DNA from: Polydactylus sextarius
Lineage: Eukaryota; Chordata; Actinopteri; Polynemidae
Reading direction: 5' to 3'
Length of the DNA: 64,000 nucleotides
NCBI GenBank assembly: GCA_016801845.1
Contig: CM028914.1
Location: 10,003,772-10,067,771, forward strand
The translations under genes were made by a program, and so were the position numbers. Positions within the stretch are counted from its first letter, which is position 1; every line of letters starts with the position of its first letter. Below are positions 1 through 14,925 of the stretch, one piece after another. Under the pieces are notes generated by a model. It was not told the DNA's origin. It made no database searches and saw only the letters and a program-made list of their open reading frames with translations.

Positions 1-3000
1 AATAAACAGGAAACACCCAGTGGTGGTGATGGTAGTGTAAAAGGCCGTTTAAGGCGAAATTGCTTCAAGTTTTCACTGATGTTGCTTCTGTAGCGAGTGA
101 GGTTCACGTTTGACCTTTTGGCTGCTGTTACAAAACCTCTGGTGTCGCTTTATGATGTTTTTAAATGCAAAAAAGATAGATTACAACTGTCAGATAAAGT
201 AGATGTAATCATTATTGGTTTAATGCTGTTCTTACTATCACTACAAAACTGTGGATGGTTGTTCACCTTTCTCGCCGATGGCGTAGTGAATGCCACTAAA
301 ACTGAAAGGTGAAAATAGACCCCGGTGCATTTTATTTTCACCTGTCAAATAGGTTATAAAAGTTTTTACACTGTCGCTCTCAAGGACGAGCATCAGATAC
401 ATTGAGACAGTGAGTTTACTCTGGTTATAGTCTGGCAGGTTACACCAGGCATTTATTGTTCTGATCCAACTCTAATTCTGATCATTTGTGAAATTAAAAG
501 CTCTGTGCCAAAGGAGAAACTGTAGTCTTGGCTCGGTTCACCTCTCCTCCACTCCTGGAAGCTGGAATTGAGTTTGGTTGAATGAGTGGTTTGTACTTGA
601 GCTTTTTTCAGATGCAGCTGTTCTTATAGACATAGTTAGCTATTACAATAAAAACAAGACCTATTTCCTGTATGAGAGGCCTCTTCTCTTCTCGATATCC
701 ATGACATGTTTTCACTTCTCTCTCTCTCTCACTCTGGTATTTAGTAAAAGCAGACGGTGCATTTCTGTTTGAGAAGAAAGTTTATTTGTCGTCAGGAGAA
801 CAGTGGCTCTAATCTGTCGACCTTGCTGCGGAGGGTGAAGGAAAAAAACAGAGTGAAGACAATGAACTTGACCTGAGCTGATGATGATGGTGATGATGAT
901 GAGTCAGCTGCACGAGGCTACGGGTCAATGTCAGGTCTGAGAGTTTAAGACATGTGCAGCTCACACACAGACATTCGCTGTTTTGTGATGTAGGTCTTGC
1001 GCTATTCAGCTCAACGGCTTTAAATAGGGGTCATAAAAAGTGACACTGGATCCTCGGCCTGCGTTTTGTATTAAGGGATTAAAGCAGGAAACAAAACAAA
1101 ATCAATGTGGGAGACAGAATAAAGCAAAAGCAGCACTTCTGAAATAGACAGTGAACATTTTTGAAGAACGATTGAATGTTTAAAATGAACATTGTTACCT
1201 GTCTTGACCTGGAATTGACAGAGGAGATTGAGAGTTCGTGAGCAGGTCGAGCGCCGTGATTAGTTCAGACAGTGAAGAAAAAAAAAACGCAATTGTTGTT
1301 CGCAAAGGTTTCAAATGAGATTGAATTTGCCGATGTCAGTGAGAGAAGTGGCCGCGGGTGTCCGTGGTGTGACGTAGGAAGGTGAAAAGTATCAAGCATA
1401 CATTCGGATTGACTGAGAAAAAAAACCTCAGAGGTGTGAGAGGATAACATTGTCTCAGAGATAAATAAAGCTACTAAAAACTGCTTCCATTCATTTGTAC
1501 ATGGAAACGATGTACGTGGAGTTATTTTTAAAACAATTTTTTTTTTTAGGATGGTGTCTTGTTTATTTTGTGAAATAAATAAGATAGAAACACAAAAGTG
1601 CCCACAAAAAAATTGGCATCCGCCTAGAATTTCTCACTTGATTCATCTCTAGTTTCAGTTTGTCGGTGTCTAACAGCAGCTGTTGTATTCGATGTGTTGA
1701 TTTGTCTTAGAATAAGGAAAATAAATATGAGGGGGTGTAATTCCTAATTTTTCCCCCCAGATGAGAGAAACACTGAATGAGCGATTGCACTGAGTTGCAG
1801 AAGCTAGTGGAGCAGAGCTTAGTTGTGGTTGATGATGTCAGATTTCAGCTATCACGAAAGCGAATGAATATAGCAGCAGACGTATGTATATATCACCATC
1901 GTACAGTGACTCTGATTGGTTTAGATGATCTGAGAGGGTTTTGATAAATACAGACAACATTTCTAAAATACTCTAAACTTGTTATTGATCCACAGTGAAA
2001 AGAAAAAGATGAATAACTGTGTCATTTCTCCACAAACACAACACGTGATAAATCAAATATAGTTCTGGTTATTGAAGCTCATTCAGAGTAAAGAAACTCA
2101 CATCTCATTAGTCTGTTTTTTTTTTTTTTTTTTTTTTTTATTTTATTTTATTTTATTTCTTCCCTCATAGTGTCATGACCTTGACAGACTGATTATTTAC
2201 TACCCATAACAAATGACGAGTACAGCACACACACAGATAGAGGGAGTGATGGGATTTTACTTTCACCAGGAGATATTCTGCACGGCAGAGATAGTAGAGA
2301 TGGCGACAGAAAGCAGAGGTATCAGATGTTAAACAGCAATCACGACAAAAATGACCTTCTGCCCCTGAAAGCTCAGTGTGTTGTGTTACTCAGCGTGTGA
2401 TCGTTTCGGTTGCATGTCACGGCTGCTGTAGGTTTTTTTTTTTTTTTTTTTTTCACAATGTCAAATTAATCACAAATAAGAGGCTGAAATGACTCAGAGA
2501 CTTTCTGACATGACGGAGCTGCACATTCACTCCCACATCTACTGTATTTATCAATGTAATGGCCTCATTTTGCAAAGAAAAAAAAATCTGTCTCCGGTCA
2601 TGAAAATTACTCACTTTATCTTAAAATATTTCTATCTATATCTAATCTCTATATCTAATTTTACTTCTTTTACAGTAAGTGTCTTTATGAGAAGAAATCC
2701 CTGAAGTCACGCATATTTTAAAACACTGCTTTTATATTTGATCCTAACCAGCGTTACAAATGTCTCGATGACACCATGTCGCCATCTTTTTTTCCTCTGT
2801 ATAAATGTCTGAACGCCGATATCCCTGAAGCTAATTTGTACTTGTGATATTGATGTGGACTGCATCTTATCAATAATCCCCAGCTGGGAATCATTCAATC
2901 AATATGTCATTATAGCCTTCTACACATCTACACTGCCACATCTCAGCTGATGTATTAGATCCCATAGGAATAAACAAAGGTGGACACAGCATGGGAATAT

Positions 3001-6000
3001 TTATATCTATATATATATTTGTATTTTTTTGCAGCTCAATGTTACAGTGTGTTCACAGTCTAGTCACTAAGTTTGTCTGTGTACCATGAGGTGCTGTAGG
3101 TGGTGTACACAGCGATTTGCTGACAACGGCTTCCCGCTGTCAACAAAAGTGTTTCTGTGACATTAAAGCAAAAAACAGTGAAGTTGAAACCGAAAAGAGC
3201 AGAAAGTGGCTGTGAATCTCTGTAAAGCAGGTTTAGGTTTTTAAATCTCTATAAGTTCACGTATTTGTTAGTGGACGCAGACGTAGTTTTATGTTGATGG
3301 TTTGACAAAGTCTCCGAACATAAATTTCTCTCATAAAACATTTTGAATAAGGCGACTAAATCTGTCACAAACATTCACTCGGACTAAAGAATGAACCAAT
3401 TATAATTCGGTGGTTAAAGGTCAAAGGTCAAGGTCATTTAGCCATAAATCAATCCAGATGCTGCTTGTCACAAAATGCACTTTGATAAAAAGCAATATGA
3501 TGTTTTTTTAGGGGGGTGGGGGTTCCCATCTGTTCTTGTGACTAATATATCACAGAAACAACATAAAGAAGTCATGTAAACAGACGTGACTGACTAGTGC
3601 ACAGAGAAGTAAAATTACAAGATGGAAACATTTGTCATTTGATAAATCGTTGTTATAAAAATGACAACATGCTGCTTTAACTCTGTGATGCTTATGAAAA
3701 GTGGAGCTAAATGCTAATGTCAGCATGCTAACTCTAATGTTGTCATTTGTCTCAGACAACTAATGAAGTCTATAATGAAAACAAGGAACAATTAAACTGA
3801 AACCCTGAAAGTCACAGGGTGGAAAATATGCAACAAAAATACAGCACACAGACGAATTTAAACGCTGTAAATTTATAATATTTTCCTTACAAGACCATGA
3901 GTCAGTCTCTCACACAGATAAAAAGTATTTAATGTTGGTTAGCATTTAAACAGATAATAAGCTAAAAAATAATAATAATAACGATGGTGTTTAATTTACT
4001 CACAAGAAATGAAAACCACAAAGTTGTAGTTGAGGATTCATGCAAAGTAATCGACACTATCATCTATGATGTGGCCTGTTCACGTTATGAGTTTGGTCGT
4101 GTGTGTGTGTGTTCGTTTCTGAACAAGGAAGTTAATTAGTTGGAATCAATATGGTCATATTAATTATTGAGCCAGAAGGAAATAGAGAAACAAACCATTA
4201 ATGATGTGTAAAGCATGACTGAATGCCACCATTAGTTAGTTAGTTTACCATCCATCTAAGATTGTGATATTAATGCTCTCAGATGTAACTAGATTAGGAA
4301 AAGTACAATTTCACAAACGTAAAAGTAGAACTGTATACTTTTGTGTACAGTGATCAGGTACATACAGTAGTTACAGTCTATAAATATCTGATTTAATTTG
4401 AGAAATGCTCCATATCGATGTTTAGGTGTGAGTTTGTCCATGTTTAACTTTTCATTTTCAGATACCAGACCTTTGTTTCACATTAGGCCTTAAATCAAAT
4501 GACAAAATGTCATGACGTTAACGCCGAGAGTCTGACTGCAGTGATAATTCACAGCAGTTTCGGCTGAATGAGTCAATGGAGACTCTGATCAATATTGTTA
4601 CTGTAGTCATTACTGGCTGTTGACGCAGCTCAGGTTTTCACGCTCAGAAATGACGCAAAATTAACGATGGCGGGGATTGAAACATTCACCTGCAGTGATT
4701 TATCAGCGAGTCAGATTCCTCTGACGTTCATTAAACATTTAACTGTGGTTTCAGTCTGAGCAGGAATCGTTGTGCAGCTTTTCAACACGAACCCTGATAA
4801 CCTCTGATCCTGGACGAGAAACAAACGGAGGAGTTTTTCCTCAGAGAGAACTTCTCTCGTGGTAAATCTGCACGTTTAATCCCGCCTGAACACAAGTTCA
4901 CTTCCTCTCACTCCCACAGTGGTTTTAGTCTTTTTATTTTAACTCCTTCAATACCGTTCAATACAGAAATAAAATCACACGATTCACTAAAATTCATGGT
5001 TCAAGAAAACGAAAATCAAATAGTAAAACAGGTGATAAAGATATGGAACAATATTAAACATCTCGGTTTATTTACTTATTTTATTATTATTACTTTTTTG
5101 TACCAGGAAGAGCAGATGCGGTGTTTAAATTCAAAATAATCAATGATCTTTGTTTGCCAGACTCAAATATTATGAGTCTTAGACTCAAGAGTTTTTATCA
5201 CATATTGACACATATCTCAGTCTTCAGAAAACTTGCAAGTATAAATAATTAAATGTTTGAAGAGAAAGTCTTCTTCACATGGAGGTTGAAGAAGCTCATC
5301 CAGTAAAAAAAAAAAGTGACATTTGGATGATTAAATAAATCAAACATAAACACAGCAGATACATGTAGAAAATGCAGAGAAGGTGAAGGAACGCTGTCGT
5401 ATTGTAAGATTGATATTGAATTAAGAATTATCACGAACAAATTTTATTGGATCCCAAACTTTTTCCCTGTTTGGTTTAAATCAAGGAAAACACCTTATAT
5501 CAATTATGTTTAAGATTTATGTTTAACAAAGGAAGAAGAGATGAAGAGCGATTGTGTGTGTGTGGATGGTAACTGTAGTTCTGAACTTATAAAGCCTTTA
5601 TTTTTCCTCCTTTTTCTTTTTCAATTTTTTTCCTTTCCTACTGTCCGTGTTAGTTCTCTTTATATTTATATACATGCAGCTACTTTGTATTTCACTTGTA
5701 TAAATTAAAAGATCTGATATTTTTTTAATAAAACAAACAAACAAAACACACCAGTATTTACAGGGAATCCTGTTGTCGCTCGGGGTTTAAATAACCTCGT
5801 GTGGTTGTTTTTTTCCCCAATGATACTGAGAACACTGAGGTTATTATTCTAAAACAAGGGGATTTTTTCTTTTCAGGAAAAGAAAATAAACTCGCTATAC
5901 TTTTACTTTTTGAATCTAAGAGTAATTCACATTTACACATAAATAAAAAAAGAAAATAGGCGGTATATACAGTACGTATAATAGTTTGAGCCATTCGAAG

Positions 6001-6958
6001 CGGCTTGGAACAGGAAGCTTATTTCTCTGCTATTAGAAGAAATTGTTCTGTTTCAATGTTTTTCATTGAAACAAACACACACGAGCGCTCACGCCTTTTA
6101 TTTGTCCAACCCCACTGACACTGTCACACTTAGACCGCTGGGCTTTTTTTTTTTGCCTTTGCCTTTTTCTCCACAATTGCTTTGAATTGACATTTGTCGA
6201 AAAACGAAAAAGAAAAAAGCGACGTGGGATCAGACACGAGCTTCACATCATCTTAAAATCTAAGGTGTTAATTCATCCTTTTCTGGGGAGGTGACACACG
6301 CAGACCTTTTGTTTTAATAATTAACAGTGAAGGTCAGTAAAGGTCACACTGAGTCATCAACATGTCTGATCAGCTATTTGCTCATAAAGGATCATGTAAC
6401 GCAGCTAAACATGGTAGAAATCAATTTTTCACAAATGAGCCCTCACTGCATGAATGGACTGTGAAAACCCACATACAGATACAGACACAAAGGACAAGTT
6501 ATAAACTTCAGGTTCAAACCCAAGTGTGTATCATCGTCGCTGTGTCCTGTTTATTGATGTTTCTATACTGATTAGGTCTAAATGAACACACCAGTCAATG
6601 TGACTTCACTTATCGAAAAGCAATCAACACGTGAGGTGATTCTGTCGTGTGGTGTTTATTTAAAAACTCTTACTTTTACTAATTAATGTGCTGATTAACC
6701 CTTTATCTCCAACCGTATCATATTTGATACATGAGTTTCTGAGACGTCTGTCTTATCAAAATGATAATGATCGGCATGTGTCAAACAAAAAAATGAAATA
6801 AAATTAGAAGATTTAAAAAAAAATCATACAAAAATAAGAAATCGTAAAGTTCAAATAAAAAACACATAAATAAAAATTTAAAAATATCATTTTATCATAT
6901 CCTAAAAGCCACAATTGTTCTGGCTTTTATCTGATGTGTTTTTTTTTCTGTCCCACAG
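1..6958 (+). other. picalm: picalm intron 1 (3' part), no exon recognised
   Basis: This stretch precedes the first picalm exon in the window, whose phase shows it is an internal exon. I searched both strands for the conserved first coding exon of the family, which ends in a basic Lys-rich stretch before His-Leu-Asp-Tyr, and did not find it. The sequence is AT-rich, with T runs at 2117-2139 and 2433-2452 and short open frames lacking family signatures. A triple AGGTCA motif lies at 3418-3436. Small regulatory or noncoding elements cannot be excluded. Confidence 0.7.
3418..3436 (+). promoter_or_regulatory. Three AGGTCA half-sites (DR1 plus DR0)
   Basis: Three perfect AGGTCA hexamers occur at 3418-3423, 3425-3430 and 3431-3436. 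The first two are spaced by one base, the DR1 arrangement bound by HNF4, PPAR-RXR and COUP-TF type nuclear receptors. The last one, with its upstream TCA, also makes the extended half-site TCAAGGTCA favoured by ERR and SF-1 type receptors. It lies in picalm intron 1. The motif is seen directly; a regulatory role is inference only. Confidence 0.35.
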
Positions 6959-9900
6959 ACCTGATCCACTGCACCAATGAACTGAACGTCAGCATCCCCC
7001 ACCTGGCAGACACGCTGCTGGAGCGCACAGCCAGCAACAGCTGGATCGTGGTTTTCAAAGCGCTCATCACCACACACCACCTCATGATGTACGGCAACGA
7101 GGTGAGCTCTATGGAAGCCCGGAGAGGACAAATAGAGAGGGATAGAGAGATTTTCTCACAACCGTGTGAAAGTTCAAGTGGCTCACATTAGCTTTAATTT
7201 GATCAAAATTACATCAGAACAAATTCTTTGAAACGTTTTTCCTCTGAGCTGCACAAAGTATTCAGAGAAATGAGATGTGAGAAATAATTACAAGTGTTTT
7301 CACTCAGGTTTTACATTCAAACAAGAAAAAAAAAGTCAATGAGTTTTTCTAGCCAAGAATCTACAATATTATTTTAACAATTACTTTGTGTTGAGACACA
7401 TGATATTAGTTCATATAATAGGATTTAATAATGGAAAGGATGCTAATTAATTATCATTATCATTTAAGATAATCTTTTAAACACTAAAGTAATTCATTAA
7501 GAAAACATTTGCTCAAACAAGCCTCTTAAATTAGAGGATTTCATTTCCTGTTTTATATAATATTAAATAGTTTATCTTTAGACTTTGTCTCCAGTTAATT
7601 TATGATTGGACCAAACCAGACCACACAGTTTATATATAAATGTTGGAAATAATCATCAGATTCATTGATAATGTGATAAAAAACAGTGCAACGCTTGAAG
7701 TAGAGTCAGTGAATGATGAAACAAAGATGTTTCCTGGAGGATATAAAGCTTTCTGTGTCAGTCTCCAAACACACGAACATGAGAGAGAGATGGAGCGATG
7801 TGAACGTCTGGCTCCACTCATTGATCTTGTTCACAGACTGACATTGTACTCACCAGGGTTGTAGCGATTCCTCTCCTCCAACTGCTGCCACGAGTTTCTT
7901 TTGAAGCTGTTTCTTTCTTCCATGTTTCCCCGACGAGGACCGACGAAGCCCTCCCGCTGACATTTCTACAGTCGGTGTCGCAAAATGACCTCGCTCTCCT
8001 TTCCTGATCACACGACGGGAGCAAGAACCAACACATCAAACATGTTAAATGACAAGTAGAGAAGAAAAACTGTGGCAGCGATTACTGCAGACGTAACGAC
8101 CCACTCAGAGTCAGATAAACAACAAAGCTTTTAGTGATACAAACGGTGACATGGTTTTTGGAAGAATCGGTCAGAGATGTGGCATGTTTCAACCTGGTGT
8201 AGTTCAAAGCACAACCACTCGACATGTTCATCACTTTCCTTTTAAAACAAGACGTTGCCTTAAATCTTTATTGGTTAAAATAAATCAAAGCTCATTTAAA
8301 AGGTCAATAATTGATATTAAAACTAGTTACATGTAATGTTTTTTTCCATTTCTGCTTCATCTTCTGGTCACTGTGAAAAAATGCATTTTGCACTTTTTAA
8401 ACTGTTAACTCCATCTCAGTCCGTTCAGATTTCTAGGAGGTCAGTGTGTCCGCTTCATTACTTGAAGTCAGCAGACTCAGCCTCTGTGAAACTCTTGTAA
8501 AAGCTGCTGCTTTTACAAATGAATCTGAGGGACACACACGCAAACTGGAAGTGTGTGTGTGTGTGTGAACATTACCTCGATACTGTAAAGGTGCAGTAAC
8601 AGATAAGACACTAACTCTTTCCTCTGTTCGTTTCTTTTTTTCAATCAGAGATTGATGCAGTACGTTGCCTCCAGAAACACGCTCTTCAACCTCAACAACT
8701 TTCTCGATAAGGCTGCACTACAAGGTGATTTAATGCCATTTGGCTGTTTGTAAAGTCAGCAGTGCTGTACGTCTAACAAAATGACTTTATGCTGGACTCT
8801 CCTCGCTCTCTGTAACCCCATCAATAAGTCCATTTCAGAGCTGATTTGAAAGGAAAAGGCACAGGCCTTGATTTCAAAGCTATAGACAAATGTGCTCTTT
8901 GTTATGTTATGAGACGCATCTGAAATAGGTCAAAAAACATGTTCAGTGACATTGTAATTAAATATATTCAGATGTAAAAAATGAATAAATAAACACATCT
9001 CAAAGTAAAATGCTGAACAAAAAGCACATATCTCACAAATAAGTTAGTACACCTCATATGAAATGGATTATTTTCTCCTTAATCTGATTAAAAAAAAAAA
9101 AAAACAAAAGTGTTCAGTTTCTAACTGTGGCGCCCCCTCTCTGTCCCCGCAGGTTACAACATGTCAACTTTCATCAGACGCTACAGTCGTTACCTGAATG
9201 AAAAAGCCATGTCTTACAGACTAGCAGCGGTGGACTTCACCAAGATGAAGAGAGGGTAACGAAGACGCACGCGAACACAACACAGCACTTGTTACAAATA
9301 CACTGATGCATTATGGGTCATGGGTATTATTTCAAACCGTAATAATTAACATGGACCAACATGATATTTACTTTCAAGCTTCATATAAGTTATGTGACAA
9401 CTAGATTTAGTTAGTTAACATCAGCTAATATGGTAATTATGTGGCAAATGCCACACTAATATGTAGCATTATAGCAGCACTACAGGACCATTCTAAGTTC
9501 CTGAGCTTTATACAGCACTTAATGGAAACCTGAACAAAATTAGTATGACCAGGGCTATTATCAGAACTAGTCAAAGTGGTTTTCTGATGTTCAGTACAAC
9601 TGTTTGGCTCAAAGTACAGGAAATTATCAAATATTTGGGGTCAAGGAATCCCTAAAGATCACGCTTAAAAGGCTGGAGTAATTTGAACCCAGGGTCTATT
9701 TCACTATGTGTGAAAGTCAAATATCCCCTCAAGAAATATTTTACATAGGTCAAAGTAATATTGAGTTTGACCTTCTTTTGTTTTCACAACCAAATAGCTA
9801 ACAATGAAAGTAAGTGGGGCGGTCAACCAAACAAATGTAAATCGCCATTTTTTAACCACTAATAAAACTCAAAATAGCATTTCACTTCAGCAGTAGTCTG

Positions 9901-10585
9901 ATTAGGGTCCCTACTCATAAACCAAAGTACCAATATAGGACATAGGATGGATGAAGGGTGTTCCAGATCAGCAGATTCGTCATTTTCCTGAACAACTGGC
10001 CGATGTGTCCATGAAGAGCAAAAAAAATGACAAATCACCCTTCGTCGCCATTTGTTATGAAAACAAGATGTTGGGGCTTCATGTAAAACAGTATTTTTAA
10101 TAAACCTCTTGGTACACTTACTAAGATATTTGTATTCAGTTTATGTGTAGGGACCTTATTCATGCTACTGCTGAAGTGAAATTCTACTTGGAGCTTGATT
10201 AGTCTTTAAAAAATTTAGATTTAGATATGTTTGGCTGGTGGCCCCACTTACTTTCATTGTTAGCTATTTAGCTGTGAAAACAAAAGACAGTCAAACTCGA
10301 TATTACTTCGACCAACGTAAAACGGCTCTTGATGGGAAGTTTGACTCATATGCCTGGTGAAATAAACCCTGGGTTTAATTACACCGGACTGTCACTTTAA
10401 ACTGAGCTAGTATGTGTTTTTTTGTACTATAAATGACATTTTTTCATTTGTAGAAGCAAGAATGTGTTATTATTTCTCTCTCAAAAGTTACATAGTTTTG
10501 CTTAAAACATGTTTATGTCTCTATTTCTGTATTATTTCTTCACCCTTTTGTGTTTAAATGCTTTTTAAGTCCTGTGTGTTGCATT

Positions 10586-10619
<34 letters not shown>

Positions 10620-13446
10620 CGCCTGTTTTCTCGTGTGTTTTTTCAGGGCCGACGGAGTGATGCGCACCATGAACACAGAGAAACTGATCAAGACTCTGCC
10701 GATCATTCAGAACCAGCTGGACGCGCTGCTGGATTTCCAGGTTAAACGCGTGATTTAAACGCATCGAACCTTCATCTAAAAGACTTAAAATACGAAAAAT
10801 CTGATTTGATCTGATCTGTGGTTTTTTTTTTTTTTTTTTGCAGCCAAACTCTAACGAGCTCACCAACGGCGTGATCAACACAGCGTTCATGTTGCTCTTT
10901 AAAGACTCCATACGGTTGTTTGCTGCTTACAATGAAGGCGTCATCAACATGCTCGGTAAAAACACACACACACATGGAAACCAGACTTCACCTCCACTGA
11001 GATCACGCTGTATTTATGGTGAAATGTTCCTCTGATGTCGAGATCACAAGACTGTGACTGCGCTTAATCCTTCTTTGGGGGGATCAATTTTTCTACTGTC
11101 TCTCAAAGTTCTAATAAAGACTATAAATATCACCTCCTTTCCTCCCATTAATTATTAAACCACTAAGGAGGAACAGACCGTCAGACTTTTGCTATGAAGT
11201 TCATTAAATGATTCATTATGTTCAAGTGAATCTGTAGAGTAACTGGGCGTCTATGTGGAATTTATTTTATCATCTCGAGTCTAAAATATCAGGACAAATC
11301 AATATCAGGTTGATGTTTTTAGCAGTGTTTTTTTATTGTTTGCACTTTTTAACTTTAACATCAAGCATCAGAGGTTGTTTAAACTGTATTTGTCGCAGAT
11401 CAACAAGTTCAAATATGTTTTTTTTTTTCTCTTTTCTATTCCCTCTGATGTACAGAGAAATACTTTGACATGAAGAAGAACCAGTGCAAGGAAGCGTTGG
11501 AGATCTACAAGACGTTTCTCAACAGGATGACCAAACTGTCTGAGTTTCTCAAAGTGGCAGAGGTAATGTCTGTTCGTCCTGCTTGTCTCGTCCTCCTCCT
11601 CCTCAGAGGACGACACAGAAAAGCTGAGTTAAAACGAGGGCGAGAAAATCAGTCTGGAGAAGAACTCAACAGCTACATCTGCTCTTTTTTTATTATTATT
11701 ATATTTATATTTTTAAACATCTAAATGTCTTTTTTAGATTTTTTCTAATTTTTCTAATTTAAACCTGCAGCTGCAGCGATAATAATCCACGTTAACATGT
11801 TGAGATTTGCTCCAGACCTCTGTCACCCTCTGGATCTGATCTACGGTCCATAGTTTCCAACATACAACTGACCGTGGATCAGCATCCAGGAGGCTTCTTC
11901 TCCCTAATCTTCCAAGTCTGATTTATTTATTTATATGATTCTTTTGCATCTAGATTTTCTCCTGTTTCTGTCCTTCTCTTGTCCTGACCTGAGGATTAAA
12001 GACAGTGATTAATGGCTGAGTTTTAGCCTTCTTGAGTTTTATCAGCGAGTCTCTCATGTAGAGTCTCTACTTTTGAGGGACTTCTCGCGTTGCTGCCTGT
12101 TCACATGCCTGCACTGCATGCCCAAAGCAAGCTCTTCTATCTCTATCTCTGTCTCCTTCTTCCTCTTCTTTTATTTTATTTCCACCCTCCTTTCCTTTTT
12201 TTGTTTTAAAACTCCTGAAATGTTTGTATCTTTTTCTTTAAAATGGCTGTTATTCAGTTAACAGTTGCAGTCCTTGCTAGTGAATCAACACTGCGTAGCA
12301 TTAATCCTGCGCGCCATCTTCAAAGAGCTTTTCTCACTGCTTCTTGGTTTCGTTCCCATTTGGAAGAAGGTTTGGGGTGCAGCCGCTCGATCCAAAGAAA
12401 AAAAACAACAACAACAAAAAAAAAAAAACAGAAAACAAAAACAAAACAAACTAACGTTGACTTTAAGGACCCATTCATTTTACTTGTCTAACAAAAATGT
12501 GTGTTTGTCTGTTTGTGTGTCATCTGTGTCCCTCCCTTCTCTGTTCTGTTCAAAGTCAACATTAGTTGAGTGTCTTCCTTTTTTTTTTTTCTTCTTTTTT
12601 TTTTTTTGATGTTTCTTACCTCGCACAGTCATGTGACCTGTTGTCTGCCCTCTCTGCCCTGCCTGTCCAACCACAGTCGGTGTGCTCTGCATTCATTTCA
12701 ACCAGTCTCCAGATCTCAGTGTGTGTGTGTGTGTGTATGTACTTATAAGTGTGTGTGTGTTCAGATACTGTAAATATAGGTGTTTGTATGCGTGTGCATG
12801 TGCCCTCTTCCCTTCCTCCTCTGTTGTCTTTTATTTGTTTTCCTTTTCCAGTCACTGCATGAAGTAATGAATGCTTGGGTTTGATTCTTCTTTCTCCCTC
12901 CTCCTCCTCCTCCTCCTCCTCCTCCTCCTCTTTCTCCTTCACATGCCTCTTCCCCTTTTTTTACTCTCTGGTCTGTTGGGTTTTTAATTTTTTCCTTATT
13001 TATTTACCTATTTTTGTTTGTTTTTTAACTCCTTCTTTTATTATTACATTGTGTTTATTTTTTATTTTGCCTCCCTCCTCCCTTTCCCTTTACCCCTTCC
13101 CCTCCTTTTTTGTGACACAGCGAGTTGGGATAGATCAGGGCGACAGCCCCGATCTCACACAGGTCAGTCTACATCTCATCTCAATCAGTCAATCAACCAG
13201 TCAGTCAACCAGTATATAAATCCGTCAAGTCAATCCCATAATGCTTCATTCTAAACGCTCCCGTTCCCTACTCACCCTACAGACCTGCCCACACTGCAGC
13301 TGCCCCGTCCACCTCCTCTCTTCTTCTACTCTCCTGAACTTCTTCGCTTTTTTATTTCCCCTCCTCCTTTTCTGTCTTTACAGAATCTAGAATAGAGAGG
13401 AAACAATAAATACGATAAACAAAGACTGTGCAAACAGCCGTGAAGC

Positions 13447-13477
<31 letters not shown>

Positions 13478-14871
13478 CATTAGCGCAGGAATTTAATGTT
13501 TTTTTTTCCCTTCTTATCTGAATCTTTACAGAACAAATTTTACTCTGAGGTAAGATTTTAAGATTTTGAAAAGCAGCGTTAATGCAGCTTTCGCATAATT
13601 TATTATTTATTAATTTTTTTATTTTAAAATGTCCTCGCCCGAAGAGGGGGCGGGGGGGAGACTTAAATAGTATTTGTCTGAATTTTTCCAGCAGTCATTT
13701 TCTCAGTGTAAATATCAAACGTTTGTCCTCATTCAAAGTCTTATCATAACAAATAAAGTCAAGTGAGCGCAGCTTCTGGAAATAGTTTTTTTTTTTGCCC
13801 ACATAAGCAGTGTTCAAAACACTTCCCTAAAACAAAAAAACAAAAAAAAAAAAGATTAAAGATTATGTCCCTTTGCATTAGCTGTGGGGAGAGCAGCGAA
13901 TGGTTTTTATTAAATAGGTCTTTGCAAATATGGACTTGGATAGGTGTACATAATGCCATCATAAGTACTGCATATCATGCTCAAACGCCTCAAATACAAC
14001 TTTACCTTTAAGTGGATGCACGATTGGACGGTTACAAATATCACAAATCAAGTGAAAATAAACAAGGAGGGCTGAGTTTGTTTTTTTTGTTTTTTTTCAA
14101 TCAAATTAACATCATGTTTGTAGTGCTTATGAAGACCTTATATGCCCTTATTCAATCACATAGTGACCCATGCCTTTACTGAGCTCTAGATATGTGTCTG
14201 TTTTACTTTTAAACTTTTAGCATATTCTAGATTTCTCTGAAGAAGGATATCCAGAATTCGCATTTTACTCTCTTTCCCCCTTTAAAAATAAGTATATGAG
14301 AAATCTTTTCTTTGCTTGTTGTGTTTGCATTGTGTTCTCTGCGGCTGAAATGTGAGTTTCTGGGTGAAAACCGCGGTATCACATGTTATCCAAACGAACC
14401 CATCCATCCTTTTTGTTTTTCCAATAAAAGAGTGCTGGCCAGCTGCTCAATGTGTATACCTGGTTTTTCACCAGAAGTTTTACATTTCACTGAGTTAACT
14501 TCCTTGGTTTCCAGTGGGATTAAATTATAGTACTCATCATCGTCACTGCCAAATTTCTTAACTGAATGAAATTGAATTAAAGCTACGTTAATCTGACTTC
14601 AACCTAAAGTGGAATCCATGGGTTAACTCTAAAATTCTTGGATTGTAATTTTCTTTTTTTGTATAAGTGTGTAAGTGTGTGTTATGAGAGCGTCTGTGCG
14701 CTGCTGCTGCTGCCGTCTGCATGGGCTCGTTAGATGGTTCAGAAATATGTTTGTTTGTTGTGTTTTTTTCCTCCTCTGGAGCCCTGCAGCGACGTTGCTC
14801 TGATCTGTCCTGATGTGTCAGTCCTGCTGTGGACTCGCCTGCATGATCCAGGGCTGACGATGATGATGTTG

Positions 14872-14925
<54 letters not shown>

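Noticed and set aside
12243..12609. Two overlapping plus-strand frames in a picalm intron
   Set aside because: They consist largely of Lys/Phe runs from A and T tracts and have no similarity to PICALM or other families.
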